Source: a bacterium (GTDB lineage: Bacteria > Desulfobacterota > Anaeroferrophillalia > Anaeroferrophillales > Anaeroferrophillaceae). From it: a DNA stretch of 6,321 nucleotides. Location: assembly GCA_029940125.1 (NCBI GenBank), contig JAOZRP010000007.1, positions 12,232-18,552 on the forward strand. Reading direction: 5' to 3'. Of this stretch, positions 5,056-6,321 are shown in pieces. Numbering within the stretch: the stretch's first letter is position 1; each line of letters starts with the position of its first letter. The position numbers were made by a program, and so were the translations under genes. The notes beneath the pieces are model-generated. The model did no database searches, was not told the DNA's origin, and saw only the letters and a list, made by a program, of their open reading frames with translations.

Positions 5056-6321
5056 ATGCCTTACGATAAACCCAACATTCTTGATCCTTCGGATACCGGG
5101 GACAGCATAACCGAGGCCATAGACAAGAATGACGCCAACGTTGACTACGTCATTGCCGGGCTGAACAGCCATGTGCATGACGGCGAGCAGGGGCGGGTTC
5201 TGCCAAAGTCATCGCTGCCTGACGACATCGCCTACCTGACCGGGGCCGATTTTACCGGCAAGGTGACCGGCACCGACTTGGAGATGAGCGGCGGCGTGGC
5301 CCTGCATGGCTATCTGAGCGTCCACGATTACGATGGTGGCGGCGAGAGGGCAACGGCCTTTTTCCGAAACCAGCAGCTCAACTTCAACCACCGGGATGGC
5401 AACGGTGACGTCATCCCCGGGCTGAGGATGTCAATCGACGACTACCGGCTGTTTGCTGAAAACGACTTTGTTACCGTAAGCGCCGGGACTCCTGACGCTG
5501 GAAAACCGATCCTGCTTAACGGTGCCGGGGTGGTAGACGCGTCAATGCTAGACATCACCGTTTTCCATTACGTTGGTGATTTCACTCCGTCCGGGGCGCA
5601 GGAATACCCTGATACATCTGGAGAAGAAATCGGAGCCTTCTGGTCCGTTACCGGCGTTGACGACACCAATGGTTACACTTTCGCAACCGGCGATCTTTCC
5701 GGGCGGACTGCTTACAACGGCGACCTGATGATCTGGGGCAGCTCGGGATGGGCACTCAGGGCGTCAACGATGGACCCAACTCAGTATTACAAGCTGGATG
5801 GCTCCAACCCCATTACCGCTGCTTTTGCCGCCGGCGGGTTTCAGCTTAAAAATGTAGCTGATCCCACGGATGATCAGGACGCGGCCACCAAGCATTATGT
5901 TGACAACAACATTCCCGATACCGGCGGCATAGACCCGGTAAACGACCCGCAGCCCAATGATTTCGGGCAGTTTGTCAACGGCACCCAGATGCAGGGCGTG
6001 TCGGTATCCGAGCTGCAGGGCATGCTTGATTTCTTCCTGACCAGTGAGTTTATCAACGCCAGTACCGGGCCAAGTGATGCCGGCAAGCCGATAGTCTTGA
6101 ACTCTGCCGGTGAAATTGACGACACGATGATAGGAATGACGACCTTTTATTATGTTGGAGAATTCACCCCGACGGCCGGCACCGAGTATCCTGACACCAC
6201 GGGAGAAAACCCGGGAGCCTTCTGGTCCGTAGCCGGTGTGGACGATTCAGCCGGGTACACGTTTACCGGCGGCGACCTGACGGGCAAGACGGCTTACAAC
6301 GGCGACTTCATGATTTTCGGG
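5056..6321 (+). CDS. Tail fibre / tail spike protein, N-terminal 422 residues (3' end outside window)
   Basis: The frame is open from ATG 5056 to the last base of the window with no stop, so the protein is longer than 422 residues. Fibre hallmarks are clear. The N-terminus, MPYDKPNILDPSDTGDSI, followed by a HVHDG motif (39-43), resembles virion-attachment segments. LTGADFTGKVTG (61-72) is a short beta repeat of the kind seen in fibre shafts. LDGSNPITA (247-255) and FQLKNVADPTDDQDAATKHYVD (262-283) match the well-known fibre pattern in which a 'GGF-L-NVADPTD-QDAATK-YVD' block precedes the next shaft section. Residues 142-228 and 336-422 are two copies of one module, about 64 percent identical. 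The composition is rich in Gly, Asp, Thr and Asn and lacks Cys, as is usual for trimeric beta-structured fibres. It probably sits at the tail tip or baseplate and recognises the host surface. The receptor-binding end is beyond the window, so its specificity cannot be judged. It lies 14 bases after the putative large ejection protein. Confidence 0.93.
   Translation, partial: MPYDKPNILDPSDTGDSITEAIDKNDANVDYVIAGLNSHVHDGEQGRVLPKSSLPDDIAYLTGADFTGKVTGTDLEMSGGVALHGYLSVHDYDGGGERATAFFRNQQLNFNHRDGNGDVIPGLRMSIDDYRLFAENDFVTVSAGTPDAGKPILLNGAGVVDASMLDITVFHYVGDFTPSGAQEYPDTSGEEIGAFWSVTGVDDTNGYTFATGDLSGRTAYNGDLMIWGSSGWALRASTMDPTQYYKLDGSNPITAAFAAGGFQLKNVADPTDDQDAATKHYVDNNIPDTGGIDPVNDPQPNDFGQFVNGTQMQGVSVSELQGMLDFFLTSEFINASTGPSDAGKPIVLNSAGEIDDTMIGMTTFYYVGEFTPTAGTEYPDTTGENPGAFWSVAGVDDSAGYTFTGGDLTGKTAYNGDFMIFG
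5479..5739 (+). repeat. Tail fibre internal module, copy 1
   Basis: This encodes residues 142-228 of the fibre. Key conserved points are DAGKPI-LN near the start, F-YVG-FTP, EYPDT-GE, GAFWSV-GVDD, GYTF and TAYNGD-MI-G at the end. It aligns without gaps to copy 2, exactly 582 bases downstream; by hand count 56 of 87 residues are identical. Confidence 0.9.
6061..6321 (+). repeat. Tail fibre internal module, copy 2
   Basis: This encodes residues 336-422 of the fibre. It is the gap-free partner of copy 1, and the alignment continues to the window's final base, so the copy may extend further. A 107-residue spacer (229-335) containing the FQLKNVADPTD-type block separates the two copies, giving a repeat period of 194 residues. 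Confidence 0.9.

Overview
The window is a tightly packed, single-strand block of tailed-phage virion genes, from a free phage, a prophage or a metagenomic contig. All five coding regions run on the + strand. They are separated by 9, 11, -4 and 14 bases, so there is no intergenic space for promoters, terminators or RNA genes. By eye the GC content is roughly 55 percent. Strong GGAGG-type ribosome binding sites precede three of the genes, and AGG and CGG arginine codons are common. This points to a bacterial host with a strong anti-Shine-Dalgarno system, but the window does not identify the host. I see no integrase, transposase, CRISPR array, tRNA, rRNA, metabolic gene or defence gene.

Layout: (1) positions 1-426, the 3' end of an unrecognised gene whose start probably lies before the window; (2) 436-1545, a 369-residue Pro/Gln-rich then helical virion-type protein; (3) 1557-2795, a 412-residue protein with a short Gly-rich start and a long charged helix; (4) 2792-5041, a 749-residue mostly helical protein with a Gly/Ala-rich patch, overlapping gene 3 by ATGA; (5) 5056 to the window end, the first 422 residues of a tail fibre or spike protein with two copies of an 87-residue module.

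The order (small protein, three consecutive helical Gln/Ala/Gly-rich proteins of increasing size, then a fibre) is what podoviruses usually show between their tail-tube genes and their fibre gene. On that basis I infer that genes 2-4 are candidate internal virion or DNA-ejection proteins, the proteins that leave the capsid ahead of the genome and form a conduit across the host envelope. Gene 5 would be the host-recognition fibre. The fibre call rests on clear sequence hallmarks. The ejection-protein calls rest on composition, size and order, and no catalytic motif was found in them.

No new enzymatic system is evident. The most unusual points are: the near-total absence of cysteine across about 2,090 encoded residues, with the only two close together at one C-terminus; a repeated 12-residue basic/aliphatic motif at the N-terminus of the largest protein; the regularly spaced fibre module that runs off the window; and an ejection-type trio without a visible peptidoglycan-degrading domain.
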